Part shown: piece after piece, positions 10,138-22,414 of the stretch
How positions within the stretch are numbered: the stretch's first letter is position 1
Layout of the letters: every line of letters begins with the position of its first letter
Assembly (NCBI RefSeq): GCF_036785885.1
Contig: NC_092320.1
Span: 17,485,557 to 17,549,556, forward strand
Reading direction: 5' to 3'
From: Coffea arabica
Lineage: Eukaryota; Streptophyta; Magnoliopsida; Gentianales; Rubiaceae
Length of the DNA: 64,000 nucleotides
Translations under genes and position numbers: made by a program
Notes under the pieces: generated by a model
What the model saw: only the letters and a program-made list of their open reading frames with translations
Databases searched by the model: none
Told to the model about the DNA's origin: nothing

Positions 10138-13100
10138 TTGCTACCCACCATTGTCACTAGCTATATCCCTATTAGGGTTTAAATAGTTAGCCCACTTCAT
10201 GCCAACTATATATATGGTAATGACGGGTAATAACAATTAAAAATGTGCATTTGGGAAGGACATAGATGTATAGTTTCTGCAAATTTTTATGCTTTTTAGA
10301 CTTTCACTATATACTTGCCATTTGTGTATTACAATGTATCCACTATCTTTTTCTTTCTTCTTCTTTTTTTTTTTTGGTTAGTGCATTTACATAATTTAAA
10401 AGCAATCTATTTCTTGTTTGGTGCATTTTTTTAATCTAATAAATGCTAGTTTCATTACCGCTTGATGCCCAATATAGAGCTAACTGGAAGCTGGCCTTCC
10501 ATGCTGCAGCTTAATTAATCAAGCACTTATTGTTATTTTTTCAAATAATAAATTGATTGAAAAAGGATATCAATTACGTCGGCATCAACTATAAAGATGA
10601 GGATGAATTTTTCGAGATGTGAAAGTTTTTTTTTTTTTTGTTGATAAATGAATTTTCTAATTCATTCTCATAAATCTACATTAATGGCAGAAAATACATC
10701 AAACAAACATGTAATAGAAATAACAGTGTTGCAATTTAACAGGTACATTAGATCTGAAAAATTAAAAATTAGATCTCAAAAAATAAAATGATAGCATCAT
10801 GAAACTCCAAAATATCTTTTAAATAAATAAATAGCTCTAGTTCCATTCTATGCATGTTTTGAATTGCTAGATCTAATATGAAACAAATTTGGTCCAAGGA
10901 AAAAAATTAGATTGACATAACAAATTCAAGAATTTTTAGATTTGACAAATGAAATCTGAGAATTCTTAGAACTAATGATAAAAATAACAAACAATGATGA
11001 TGAATGTATGTGTAAGGCACACCATAATGTATGTGTAATTACCAAAAAATGTATTTATCAAATTTCTCTTCATAAAGTGTTTTTAGTAAACAAAGATGAT
11101 GAATGTTGATGGAATATGTGAGAGTTGGTGGAGACAGTTATAATTAATGGGTAATCTCAACGGATCACTTTGGTGGGGAAGGTTTTTTTTTTTTTTTTTC
11201 CCTTTTTTTTGGGGAATAAATAGGAACAAATTTACCCTTGAAATTAATAGTAGATAAGGATCTTTAAAAAGTGACATTATGTATTTATACCATGTAGTAA
11301 CGTTCTCCCTTTGTATATTGCATAGACATTCTTCCTTCAATGCCATTTTTTGACGATGTTGGAATAAGCCCTCGACAAGAGGTGCATAAAACCATGTACT
11401 ATATTGTTGTGCATAAACCATGTAGTCTTTGTGACACAAAAGTGAATAATAAAACTAATTACCTTCAAAGAAAGCAACAAGCAACCATGTCTGGGGAGGA
11501 TTGGATTAGATGGCAAGACGAGAAGTTGTAAACAAAAGATTTTGGATTCAAAATTTCTCATTAAAAAAAAAAATTCTCGTGTCCTATTCACTTTAATTAC
11601 TTTCAAAATTGCCAAAATAGCATTTAGCTATGAGTACAGGACGAGGAGTAGAATATATATATATATATATAGACGTAAGTAATTTACTGGAAAGATTAAA
11701 GATTGGCATCCTCCAGTGCAGACATTAAGTGCAAACAATCATGCATTTCTCAAAAGAAATATGGTGATGCACAACTCCAATTACAGAAGAAAACTCTAAA
11801 CTCCAAAGAATCTATCTATAACGTACGGATTGAGTGTCTTCTAAATGAATAACTATTTGGTACATCTAGAATTTACTTGCTTGTGTGACATCTAGAATTT
11901 CAATTAAGCAAAAGGGCACCTTGTAAGTTACTGGACAGGCAGCAAGAAAGAAGAAGAAATAATCAATGTTGAAAGTATACCATTTTGTTGAGATAAACCA
12001 TATAAAGAGTCTTCAGTTTACATCAACAAAATAAATAAATAAATAAAGGGATAAGTAAGACACTAAAAGGAACAAACACAAGCTGGTCCATGTGGGTACC
12101 TGAATCACAGATTAAGGGAATAATGCAACCTTTTTACATCACATGTCAAGAAAACTGCACAGTGAAAGTCTTACTCAGTGGATCTGGTGTAGAAACTTGA
12201 TTTCATCTTGAACACAAATAATTAACAAGTCTAGTAGTGCCTTTAGTTTACACTCACTTTTCTCTTGTGTGGGTCATTATCATGACTCTTTAACGACTAG
12301 ATACAAACTTTTGATGCATCTAATTCTTGCCATAATGGTAATGCATATGCTCTCTACTATCCTTGTTTATTTTACTGCTGTTAATTCCTTGAATTTCTTG
12401 GCTAGCTCATCTCCAACCACATTAGTTTTAATTTACCTATGGAGCACAAATAATTGCATTATGTGCTCACAATCAATCTAATCAAACTCTCAGAAATTAG
12501 AGGTTCTAAATTCAAATCACCGATTTCCCTTTCTTACCTCCTTAAATCTCACCTTTTCTAAGCTAAAATACAATTAAAAGAAATGTGTAACGCTAGATGA
12601 GCATGGGCGGGGCTCCAGACTGTACTTGCGGCAATCTAGAAGACCCTTGAGGGACAACTAATTAACATTTGGATTAATGTCACTTTACACAATTGTTACT
12701 GGTTACTAGTAATACCCTTCTTTGATAAGTCAATAATAAGAACTTTACTTTACCACTTCTACATTAATTTGTGATAAATTGAAAAACCAGCTAGCAAAGA
12801 GAAGGAGCCCTTGAAATTCTTAAATTTAAGTAATGTAAGAATTTCTTAGCAGCATTATTTTAGCCTAATTAAAGCAGAATAACTTAAACAAAACAGAAGG
12901 TCTTTTCAGTCACTTTTTCTTTTCGCCTAGAAAGTGGCAGGGGATCTGAGATGAGCAATAGCACCCTAATTGTGGTTTGCAATTTTTATGAGGAGAGCAT
13001 CATCAGAAACTGGCGATTTTGGCAATAGCTGAGATTTGAGAATTTCACAAGAATAAGGTATCCAAACTTACGCATCAAACTAATTTCTCAAAAGTTGCTG

Positions 13101-13762
13101 TTACCATTTTCATCATTTTCGTGATAGATATGACAAAGACAAAATATGTCACATGTCCTGACACATATAAAGACATAAATATATCACAAAGTAGACCATG
13201 ACTTGCTTTTCATCAAAGTCAATAGTCACAATGCATAGAACTCCAAAAAAAAAAACCTCTACTATGTCTGCAAGCTATTTGAGTTGATGCATTCCCCCCA
13301 AAGTCATATGAGAGAACTCCAATTAATGAGAATTATAGAACCAGCTCGATAGTGATATGAAGAGTATGCAGGTGCTTTAGCTGATGCATCAAGAGGACAC
13401 TTAGCAGAAACAATACAATAATTGATTAAAGAAAGAAACATAATATTAAATTATAAGATCCTTACAAAGTCCTATAAAATACTGCATAGCCAATTAATTT
13501 ACACAAACATCTCAATCTACCGTGAAATCTTGTGCCTGCATGCGCAAAGATTTTCTCTGCTACCATAACCAACCCTTTCTTCCTTCCTCGTTTCATCTAA
13601 AAATATGTCCATCACCAAATCAAGAACAGAAAACTGATACATCAAATCCTCACTGATTAAGTAAATTAATGCACAATACAAAGTGGTAGGGTGAATTAAC
13701 CGAAAACCCGTAAAATTCTTTTCCATTATACACCATATAACATTTTTTTTTTCTTTTGGGGT
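10138..13762. other. Intergenic region, no gene recognised
   Basis: AT-rich sequence with several homopolymer T runs (for example 10627-10640 and 11183-11199) and a short (AT)n at 11654-11670. Part of it (11041-12000) is one copy of a dispersed repeat listed separately. Open frames here are short, lack recognisable domains and sit in low-complexity sequence. Confidence 0.55.
11041..12000 (+). repeat. Dispersed repeat, copy 1 (partner at 53205-54100)
   Basis: Shared landmarks in the same order in both copies are: GTAATCTCAA.GGATCACT, a long T-run then GGAATAAAT.GGAACAA, AAAAGTGACATTATGT, GTTGGAATAAGCC.TCGA, ATCATGCATTTCTC, AAAGAAATATGGTGAT and CCATTTTGTTGAGATAA. No coding region is shared and no terminal repeats are evident, so this is either an uncharacterised repeat family or a segmental duplication. 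Confidence 0.7.
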
Positions 13763-14578
13763 TCAAATCCTAAGCAAAAATATGCTTAGTTCAGGCCCTC
13801 CATTCCCATCAGGGTTCATCATGTAGAAAGCTTCCGAGTCACGGCTCCCCACAACTCTTTCAAACCTGGCCCTCATGTACAGCAACTCCCCCTCCGAAGC
13901 ACTGGCTTTCCGGCCATCCTCCATCAACGGAATAACTCCGGCACCAACCGACACGCTCTGTATGGTGTTAAGCACGTGCCAATCGGAGTCCGAACACGCG
14001 CGTGTGAGCGCGTAGCCACATTTTCTACCATTACAGTACATAGTCCACATTGGTTCACTAACCAGCTTGGTGGACCGGCCACGGGAGGGTACGGTTTTCT
14101 CGCACTCCAGCGCGATTCGCACTAACCCGGATGACATCTCCTTCACTAAAGTTGCAGTTGAGACCGCTAGTTCGATTATAGAAACCGGTTCTGATCTGGG
14201 ATTTTCTTGAACTGCGAAGCTAACGTGGCCTCTCCGGTGGCCAAACAACGTTCCCGTGACTTTCCGGCCTAATGAAGGCGTGATCGACAGTTGGGTAGGG
14301 ATGTTAAGCCATCTGCACGTGGGGAGGATAGCTGGGAAGGAGATTATGTTGAGGAATGACCTAAGAAGAGTTGACAATCCATAACGGGCTTTGTTGAAAC
14401 GTTGGAAAGAGATAGGGGAGCCACCTCTTCGGACGAGGGATCGATCGGAGAATTCTTCAGAAGGATCAGGGACGAAAGATGATGACCTTAAGTAGTTTGT
14501 GGGAATAATGTCTTGTGTACTTCTGCAGCTGCTGGTTCTTGGTAGGGTGTTGACAGCCATTACTTGTCTATTTTTCAT
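13763..14578 (-). CDS. MIZU-KUSSEI 1-like protein (DUF617)
   Basis: Intact single-exon frame of 271 residues, the usual size for the plant-specific MIZ1 family (roughly 240-300). The N-terminal 100 residues are variable and basic or Ser-rich. The conserved DUF617 region starts at about residue 108 with VTGTLFGHRRGHVSFAVQ. It continues with LVKEMSSGLVRIALECEK (144-161), EPMWTMYCNGRKCGYA (175-190), VGAGVIPL (211-218), GELLYMRARFERVVGSRDSE (230-249) and AFYMMNPDGNGGPELSIFLL near the C-terminus, all family hallmarks. Arabidopsis MIZ1 is a membrane-associated protein needed for root hydrotropism; most paralogues are uncharacterised. The start at 14578 is the first Met, but a second Met at residue 7 (MAVNTLPRTSS) is equally plausible. 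Composition is clearly less AT-rich than the flanks. A TATA-like motif lies about 215 bases upstream. Confidence 0.93.
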   Translation of the reverse strand: MKNRQVMAVNTLPRTSSCRSTQDIIPTNYLRSSSFVPDPSEEFSDRSLVRRGGSPISFQRFNKARYGLSTLLRSFLNIISFPAILPTCRWLNIPTQLSITPSLGRKVTGTLFGHRRGHVSFAVQENPRSEPVSIIELAVSTATLVKEMSSGLVRIALECEKTVPSRGRSTKLVSEPMWTMYCNGRKCGYALTRACSDSDWHVLNTIQSVSVGAGVIPLMEDGRKASASEGELLYMRARFERVVGSRDSEAFYMMNPDGNGGPELSIFLLRI

Positions 14579-14792
14579 GGTTACTGCAGGAAGAATATGG
14601 AAAGGCAGAAAGGCAAATTTTTGTGTACAATTTTCTCGACAAATGTGGAGGAAAAACTTTTGGGAGGAATTTAGGGAAAAGGGAGATAAAAATTTGAGCT
14701 TTTGTTAAATTTTTGTTATGAAGACAAAACAGAAAAAGAAAGGAAAAAGTGGAAGAGGCCGACAAGGGTGATTATAGTGTTTGAGAGGTGGG

Positions 14793-14802
14793 AAATATAA
14801 AG
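14793..14802 (-). promoter_or_regulatory. Candidate TATA box of the MIZ1-like gene
   Basis: CTTTATATTT on the minus strand, about 215 bases upstream of the proposed ATG. This would give a 5' leader of about 180 bases. It is supported by position and composition only. Confidence 0.3.
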
Positions 14803-15519
14803 GGGAACCATGGAGGGTTGTGGTGGTGGTGATGATGCTGATCATTTCATACAGTCATGCCTTATATTTATACTTGCTTTTATACACAGTTACACGCATA
14901 AAATAATGCTATTGATTTGTTAATTTATGATTACATGGTCCTGCTAAGCATCATAAGACTTGCACGTGCAGACTTTGAATCATGAATGACTAAGTTTTAA
15001 CTCCTAGCGTATAATGATGATGCAAAAACTAAGATTGACGTATGTAAATCAAGTTTCTTTAGGTTCCTTTCCTCTATATTATGATATATTAAGTTATAAA
15101 AATGTTATCGTTATTCTAAAAAATATATATAAATTAAGTTTCTCTTGAAACTTGAGATTTTTTTATTTGATTTTCAAGCCTTTTCTTTTTTTTGAACCTT
15201 GTTGTAAGGCTTGTAGTCTATTCTAGAATAAAAAACAAAAGGAATATGAATCCAATTGGAGCTAAATAACTCTAACAAAAAGCGAAAAATTAAAGTGAAA
15301 AGGGGCACAATAACAAGAACAAAAAAAAAAAAACAAGATGACGTAAAAATAACCTAAAACAGAAAAGAGAGAGATCAAATAAAGTTTGATCAAGTTTTAA
15401 CTCCTAGGATATAATTACAATGTTGCCAAATAAATTGACATATATAAATCAAGTTTGTTTTCTTTGAAATGTGTAAATCGAGATAGAATTAAATAAATCT
15501 CCAAAAAGCAGGAAATTTA

Positions 15520-15927
15520 TGATGCAGAACGAGATCAGAGCATGTCCGGCCTCAAGACCAGCTTCAAGTCCGGCCCTGGATTTCATCGTGCGTAGCTTCA
15601 GCGATAAATAGGGATATATAATTTTTCTATTTTAATTGTATTTCTTTTTCTTTTTAGTTTAGAATTTATCACCTATAAATAGGGACATACCTAGGGCTTA
15701 TTTTATCAGACTTTTGACAAATTATTATCAAACTTTAACGCTTTTGTGTTGGATTAATTCATATTTTTGAGTGCGCTCAAGTGGAGATTCTTTTAAAATC
15801 TTGTTTGGGTTTTGGATTGAATCCTATTTTTCTTTAGTAAGTTGATCGTATATCATCCTTGATTTATTTATCGTGAAGGGCATTCGTGTAACCCCTTCAT
15901 CATATCATGTTTTTGTGCTGCGTTAGA
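15520..15927 (+). repeat. 5' LTR of the Gypsy-type element
   Basis: About 408 bases, alignable along its length with 17167-17545. It begins TGATGCAGAAC; the expected terminal CA has decayed to GA next to the primer-binding site. Confidence 0.75.
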
Positions 15928-15939
15928 TGATATCAGAAG
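15928..15939 (+). other. Primer-binding site (tRNA-iMet type)
   Basis: TGATATCAGAAG directly follows the 5' LTR. The canonical plant retrotransposon site complementary to initiator tRNA-Met is TGGTATCAGAGC, so 10 of 12 bases agree. Confidence 0.65.
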
Positions 15940-16214
15940 AAGTTTCTCCCGCGACAACCATTGATGGACATCACCATCCCTTGGATCGCGAAGAAGAGGG
16001 TGATTGTACCTGGAGAGTTGCTCACGACCGCACCCTTATTCATTGCGGTCCGCATCAACCTCATCGATAGACAGACTATGAGTCATAATTTCAAATGAAG
16101 AAACTTTGGGAAATTTTAATGGATTAAACCCTAATCCTAGGGAGAACTTTCATTAAAACCTAGAGAAATCAATTATTTCAAACCAGGAGAATTCTTACTA
16201 AAGTTTTTAATTTA

Positions 16215-16696
16215 GTGATTGACAATGGTGGCTCTTCAAATACTGTTTCTAAAAAATTTGTTGATCAATTAAAATTATCTGTTAAAGAGCATTAGAAACC
16301 TAATAGGGTTAGTTATATACAAGGGGTTGAACTTGTTGAGGATAGGGTTAGTTGGGTACAAGAAGTTGAACTTGTTGAGGTAATTGCAAAAAATGTTGTG
16401 TTCCACTTTCTATTGGTAAATATTACGATGAGTAAGTCTGTGATATTATGGATCTAGATGCCTGTCACTTGTTGCTTGGTAAGCTTTGGCGGTATGATGT
16501 AAATACAACAGATAGTGGATGTGATAATATTTATCTTTTTGTCAAATATGGCAAAAATATTGTCCTCATGCCATTGAAGCCGAGCTCAGAATCTAAATCC
16601 GGTCAGTTGATTGCAGCTAATTTGTTACCTGCACATTTGGATTGTAATTTAAATATAAGTATAAAGGAAGTTGAAGGTGCCAAGGCAGTAAAATGA
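16215..16696 (+). pseudogene. Gypsy aspartic-protease region, broken
   Basis: Conceptual translation begins VIDNGGSSNTVSKKFVDQLK, the active-site region of a retropepsin-like domain (the usual plant Gypsy copy has DGGS..N here). It continues with KPNRVSYIQG, FSIGKYYDE and the C-terminal block DACHLLLGKLWRYD (family form HLLLGRPWQ.D), then a VKYGKNIVLMPL segment. In-frame stops occur at about 16294 and 16433, and a duplicated block (VELVE..RVSW) is present. The 82-codon open part is 16448-16696. Non-functional remnant of a polyprotein. Confidence 0.75.
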
Positions 16697-16746
16697 GGTT
16701 CCTAATTCAATCGAAGAACCCCAAGTAAAGGCACTTGGGATTCTAA

Positions 16747-17169
16747 ATGATGAAAATAAAAGACCTTTTTAGGGAGGTTGAAATCAATCAAGTTCCTCCA
16801 ATTGCAAATCCACCACCACCTTGTGAGTTATCCATCACACCCACGAAATCAATTGTCTTCTCGGGCCAAGAAAATATAAGTATTGGTGAAATGATTATGT
16901 TTGATAAATTTTTTCCTGTTGAATATTTTCTTGTGAAAATTGAGCATGAAGAGAGTTCCTCATCAACCAGGGGACAAATCATAAAATTTGTTTGGAGAAT
17001 AGAGAAGATACTGAAGTTGTTGGATTTGAGATCTTCTCAGGATCGTATGCAGTTTCCTATGTTCATAACTAGTGCGAAAGTTTCGTCGCAAGCATCGATC
17101 TTACAAACTCTGAGGAAGGATTGTGGGATTATTTGTTCATATATGTGTAAAGAATTTCCTCCGGATTGA
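16747..17169 (+). CDS. Unrecognised 140-residue open frame inside the LTR element
   Basis: This open frame starts MMKIKDLFREVEINQ and ends CKEFPPD, with its stop codon at the edge of the 3' LTR. It has a proline-rich stretch (IANPPPPCELS), a Ser-rich acidic patch (EHEESSSS) and no recognised catalytic motif. It lies 50 bases after the protease remnant, so it could be leftover spacer or polyprotein sequence, or captured host sequence. It has no visible promoter of its own and I assign no function. Confidence 0.35.
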   Translation: MMKIKDLFREVEINQVPPIANPPPPCELSITPTKSIVFSGQENISIGEMIMFDKFFPVEYFLVKIEHEESSSSTRGQIIKFVWRIEKILKLLDLRSSQDRMQFPMFITSAKVSSQASILQTLRKDCGIICSYMCKEFPPD

Positions 17170-17545
17170 TTTAGAATGAGATCATAGCATGTCCGGCCTC
17201 AAGATCGACTTCAAGCCTGGCCTTGGACTTCGTTGCGTGCAGCTTCGTGATTTTAGTCGTTTTCCTATTTTAGCTGTATTTTCTTTTCCTTTTTAGTTTA
17301 GAATTTGTCACCGGCTATACATGGGGGCATGTCTAGAGTTTATTTTATCAGACTTTTGACAATTATGATCAATCTCTAACACTTTTGTGTTTGATTAATT
17401 CTTGTTCTTGGATGCACTCAAGTGGAGATTCCTGTTGAATCTTGTTTTGTTTCTGGATTGAATCCCATTTTTCTTTGAGGAGTCGATCGTGTATTAGGTA
17501 TTCGTGTAACCCCTTCATCATGTCACGTTTTTCTGTACCGTGTCA
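17167..17545 (+). repeat. 3' LTR of the Gypsy-type element
   Basis: About 379 bases, starting TGATTTAGAATGAG and ending GTGTCA. It matches 15520-15927 with a few small gaps and numerous substitutions, indicating an old insertion. Confidence 0.75.
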
Positions 17546-19637
17546 ATTTGATTAGGAAGGGGAGCACAAGTCTTGTAAAATAATAATTAGCTTAGAAATT
17601 TAAGGTGCTATATCTTTTGGCATGCTTTAATTTAAAATTTTTTTTGATAAAGGTACTAAATTTATAGATTTTTTTATTCTGCATAAGTTGAAATTAAAAG
17701 GACTAAGCGTTGCCGGTCGTTGAGACCAATTAATAGAATAGCGAACGGTAAGGATTTCTTGTTCCATAATCATGATTGAGAAGCAGAGATGCTTCTTATG
17801 CAACCTCTCTCAAGAGGTCAAGGTCCTAATAATATATCCCTTTATCCTCTATCCGTAGTTTGATTGCTGCTTTATTCCTCTATCAATGGGTTTGATTTTT
17901 TTGCAATTGCATGTTGACCCTAGCAGCATTAAAAAAAGCCATTACGGCTAGGGGTAGTTAAGACGCGATTGTGACTCAAAATGGTCGGTAATGTAGGAGA
18001 GAAATACACTTTGACCTTGGCCATGCTTGACATTGAGAAGCTCACATTGGTCATGTGTGGGTGGAACTCATCGGCAATTACCATTGGACCAAATTTAAAC
18101 TAGCCTCTCGAAAACGCATAAATTAAAGCCCTAATTCCCATTATTAACTATTTGATGAAGTAGGTGATTATTTTTTTTTTTTTTTTGGTCTTCAGATGAC
18201 AAAGTTAATTGTAGTGAAGCACATTTTTTCCCATAAATTCAAATTTATTGTTGTCTTCAAATGAATTTAAGTATTTTTTTAAATTTTAGTGTAAGTGGAA
18301 GGTCTCCAATCAATCCTAAATTTTTCATTTACACTCGCTCCTTCTATGCTAACCAAATCATTCATCCTCGCTCGCTCCCTCCTCCTCCTGTACCATCCAA
18401 ATCATTCGTCGTCCAGAAAATAATGGTAGAATTAAATAGCTTGTATACAGCATGAATGTCAATTCACATTTTCGACGCATTCTAAATTCTGCTCTAAGCA
18501 CTTGGACTGCCTCCTTTCTATTGGGAACAACACATTATTCTTTCACAATCTTGTATACAAATACTAGCACTTCCCAAAAGAAATTTGAAGTTATAACCAA
18601 TGGTATGATTTCAAAAACGTTGTTTATAAAAGCTTTAAAGTGAAAGTCTTGCCCAAGCTTGCATGAAGATTCTTTTTTGTGTAAATCTATTATATTTGCA
18701 GAAATTAGTGCAGCTGTAAAAGGTTGTAAAAAGAAGTGGTTTATACATTGACAATGAACTACAATTAACAAGATTAGCATAATTTGGTAAACTGAGTTTT
18801 GTTCTAATCTATTTTGAACAGTTAAACCAATTCGACATATGCACACTGGCCCTCTTATTTTTTTTCCAAAACTATGATCATTTGACATTATAAGGAGGAA
18901 ATTTTAAGCTAATGAACAAGTAATGCTCCTACCCCACCTAGTACATGGGCTCCTATTTTTATTTTTTTTTCATTCTCCTCCATGATGTAAATAAAATTAA
19001 CAAAGAAACCATATTAGTATATTAGGCTAGCTATAGCTAGGAGAAGAATCCTAAATCGTGGGAGTATAGTTGAAAGTGATATGAGGACGAGGGAAGACAA
19101 ATGATTAATGTCAATGAAAAAATAATAGGACGATATAGACCACTTTGTCCCTATCTATTTGGAATGGTACACAAGGGCTTTTGGATTAATTTGATAATCA
19201 CAATTAGTTTAAGTACCTATCATTAACTTATAGATTAGATAACAATAATGTTTTATATTTCGGCCGGTTCCAAACAGGGTTTTGCTGTTATAATATACCT
19301 TAATGAGATTGGTGGCCTAACCATCTTGACGGCTAGGATCATTTTACATTCTTTGCCACGCGGGCACCCAGGTAACCGCAATAGTCTGCACCGCTGGGTG
19401 ACCAATAGACTAGTAATAATTAGTAAACCAATGCAAAGCTAATGCTAGAATGGTATCAAAAATCAAAACTACATATATCAAATATAATATGATTGTGACC
19501 AAAAAAAAAAAAAAAAAAAATCAAAGCCCAATTGGGTTCTGGAGGCAGTTTTTTTTTTTTTTTTTTCCCTTAGTTTCCATACCAGCCTAATTCAGCATCT
19601 CCTTCCCTTGTAGTGTAGGAGTAAGGATAGACTGCTA

Positions 19638-19683
<46 letters not shown>

Positions 19684-19775
19684 CCAATTCTTGAAATATA
19701 ATGAATTAAAAATAGGTAAATTTGTTAAATTCTTGCATAACGTACAAATTCAACCATTTTAATTACAAAATCTTG
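17546..19775. other. Intergenic region without recognised genes
   Basis: Short open frames on both strands (for example 18261-18643 plus and 18535-18888 minus) show no family motif. There are long A and T runs at 19501-19520 and 19551-19566 and a (TA)n run at 19639-19682. Confidence 0.55.
19639..19682. repeat. (TA)n microsatellite
   Basis: About 22 uninterrupted TA units. Confidence 0.95.
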
Positions 19776-20024
19776 CCACCACCTCTCCTGGTGGGGTGGG
19801 AGGTCAGGAGTTCAACCCTTGCCTCCCACCAAATTGTCTGTCCCTCATAGGCAACTCGGTTGGTCTCAACAAGCCTCCTTATGAGCTGGTGTCCAGTACC
19901 CACAAGGGTACGAGTCCTGTGGTTATCGTGTTCGGGGGGATGGGGCCTCTCCTTCCGGGCCGGAATGGAATTAGTCGGGCCTCGTAAGGATTGACCATGA
20001 CACCCACTCCGTAAAAAAAAAAAA
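19776..20024 (+). mobile_element. SINE (tRNA-type) with A-tail and TSD
   Basis: A body of about 235 bases, G/C-richer than the flanks, ends in a 14-base A-tail (20013-20026). A pol III B-box-like motif GAGTTCAACCC occurs about 33 bases from the start (19808-19818). Flanking direct repeats AATTACAAAATCTTG (19761-19775) and AATTACAATACCTTG (20025-20039) agree at 13 of 15 positions, the duplication expected from LINE-driven insertion. The A-tail shows it lies in plus orientation. Short open frames inside it are not genes. Confidence 0.75.
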
Positions 20025-20039
20025 AATTACAATACCTTG

Positions 20040-22414
20040 TCCAAAATCAAAGCTAGAGATTTTGAATCATGTAATTCTAATATCATCCCAATAAATTAAA
20101 TAACGAAATAAATAAAAAAAAAGCATGTGAACAACTAATTATTGAAGTAATGGTTAACTAGAATGATTAATTACCCCCCTTGACATATGTGGTTCAGCCC
20201 CTACTCTTTGATAGACGTACGCCAAGGCTTAGTTCTAACAAACCGTATTTAGAAAATAATTCATTTTAATTTCCCTAGGATGGCTATCTAAATTACCACA
20301 TTGTATTTTTTCAATCGGCGTGCACCTTAACCAGAATTTTTTTTTGAAGCCAACTTAACCAGATTCCATTTTCATGTCTTTGTTAAACCAATATGAAGTT
20401 CAAATCTCTTCATTATGTTAAGACATTCATTTTAGTTGCAATGATCTTCATATGACAAAAAAAAAAGAAGGAATTATTAATAGCGTCTTCAATTGAATAA
20501 TTCCTTATACATACATTTTAGCTTGTATATGGAATTGAAGAGAACTTGTTTATCATGTAAGTAATTTCAGCAAACAAATGAACAAAATTATATTATCAAG
20601 AGAGTAATGCTGAAGGTGGCTGTAGATTAAAGTAAAGACCTCATGCTATCTTTAAAATGTACAATTTTTGGATATCCTTGGAATCTTAGTATCACAACAA
20701 TGCCCAGAAATCTATAAAAGAAAATTTTAAAAATTCTAATTAACCGCATTAGGAAAATTCTAAGTATAGATGCAATAGTATTCATTGATTTTTTTTCTTA
20801 ACTTTGAACTCGTCTTACTCATAATTTTCTTGTTTTTGAGTTCCTCAGAAATTTTTTATTTATATACATTTCAATATTCCTTTAAAATATAGCAGTTTTG
20901 CAAAGTCAATTCCTTTTGGCAGTACCAAAATTTTTTCTTCTGATAGAATAATAATGCATAGGACAACATGTGTGAGGAAAAGACGATTAACGAAGTACCT
21001 AGCGCTTTCAGAAAAGGCTCTTCTTTTTTGGAAAAAAAAAAAGCGTTTTATTTTTTCTTCCCAATTGACTACAATCAAGTAGTATATAACTACAAAAAAA
21101 TTTAATGTCTAGGATTATAGGAATCTGATTTCTTCAACAAAGACTCAATCCTCTCTTTATCTTTTCCTCAACCGGCAATTAAGATTTCCCCAGCCCCAGG
21201 CCTTCTGGAGAATGAAAAATATTTCATATACCTAAGTTGGGTATGACTCAAAACCTTCGAATACTTAAAATTTATTGAGACCATTTATTTTGGTAAAAAA
21301 AAATACATTGAGACCTTGATCTATACAATTAGCGTTTGTAATAGAATAGAATGTCACCTTCGGTCCTCCATGACCAACGTATAATATATACATTTATGTG
21401 TAACAGAACAGGATACGTTTGTGGCTCAGGCTTTTAAAGCTGTCCACCCGTTAATATCACCGTTGACGTTGAGATCCCATTTTGATGGTGTTAATGAAGT
21501 CAATGGTATCATAATGAAAACAAAATTAAGCAGACAAAGTGATGTAATACTTAATAGCATAATTATTAAACCCAACTCGGAAGGGAACCCGACGAACGAG
21601 GTGGGTCAACAGGTTACTGGTTCAACCAGTGGGTGAGTGGTTGAACCGATGGATCACTAATTATATTTCATAATTTTTGATATAAGGTCTATGATGTAAT
21701 ACTTAATAGGCTTAGAACATGTTAGATCAAGTGTTGCATACCAAGAAAATGAAGATTGACCTATTTTTTAATCGACCAAATTAGTAGCTACCTTATCAAT
21801 CATCCCATATAATATAATCCTGCAGAGTAATTTCTGCCATGAAAATCAATTTCTAATGTTGAATGATAAGATAACCTGTTTAATGGAAATAGGAGTAAGA
21901 GTAAAATGTTTGATTTAGTTCAAGATATTTATGCTGGTATTTAATTAATCTCAATTTGCACGGTTAATTGCCCCTTCTAGTAATCATAATATACTACTAC
22001 TTATGAAGCGGCCATTCAACGTCCAGAAGGGGTTTCAACCATCCTATCATCATCATAAGTAAATGTTCAGCTTAGAAGAGTCATAGATTTTATCATTGAT
22101 AAACCTACTTTGGGTTTATCGACCAAAAGATAAGGTTTAATTTGCAGGGAAGAGCAAGGTGTCCAAAAACATGCCTTTCCAAATGCAGTATTTAAATGTT
22201 GAAGTCAATTAAAAGACTTGTTTTCCAGCATATATATCTAATCGTTTGCATGAAATTCATTGGCTTGAGCTCATCATCTGCTCGTGCAAGTTCATGCAAC
22301 TTTGACCTTGAGCAAATACACAATCGCAATCCAAAGAGTTCTTGATATAGGAAAGTTTAACTAATATAAGAAAGCAACCGGCCTCCATATATTGAGCAAG
22401 ATATAAAGGTAGGG
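20040..22414. other. Intergenic region downstream of the MADS-box gene
   Basis: AT-rich. Near 21580-21655 is a short block rich in GGTTCAACC/GGTTGAACC inverted motifs that resembles a repeat, but I could not define its borders. Otherwise nothing is recognised. Confidence 0.5.

Larger units (their letters stand above)
15520..17545 (+). mobile_element. Internally deleted Ty3/Gypsy-type LTR retrotransposon
   Basis: Two direct repeats flank a 1.24-kb interior: 15520-15927 and 17167-17545. Both begin TGAT..AGAA.GAGATCA.AGCATGTCCGGCC and share TCAGACTTTTGACAA, CTCAAGTGGAGATTC and GTAACCCCTTCATCAT. The copy adjoining the interior is followed at once by TGATATCAGAAG, close to a primer-binding site for initiator tRNA-Met. 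The 5-bp flanks ATTTA and ATTTG look like a slightly mutated target duplication. The interior retains only a degenerate aspartic-protease region and a 140-codon open frame; reverse transcriptase, RNase H and integrase are absent. The element cannot move without help. Confidence 0.8.

Noticed and set aside
11083..11615. Overlapping minus-strand frames of 118 and 92 codons
   Set aside because: They run through T-runs and a dispersed non-coding repeat whose second copy does not preserve the frames.
14499..14765. Open frames on both strands upstream of the MIZ1-like gene
   Set aside because: Antisense or leader shadows of the MIZ1-like gene without motifs.
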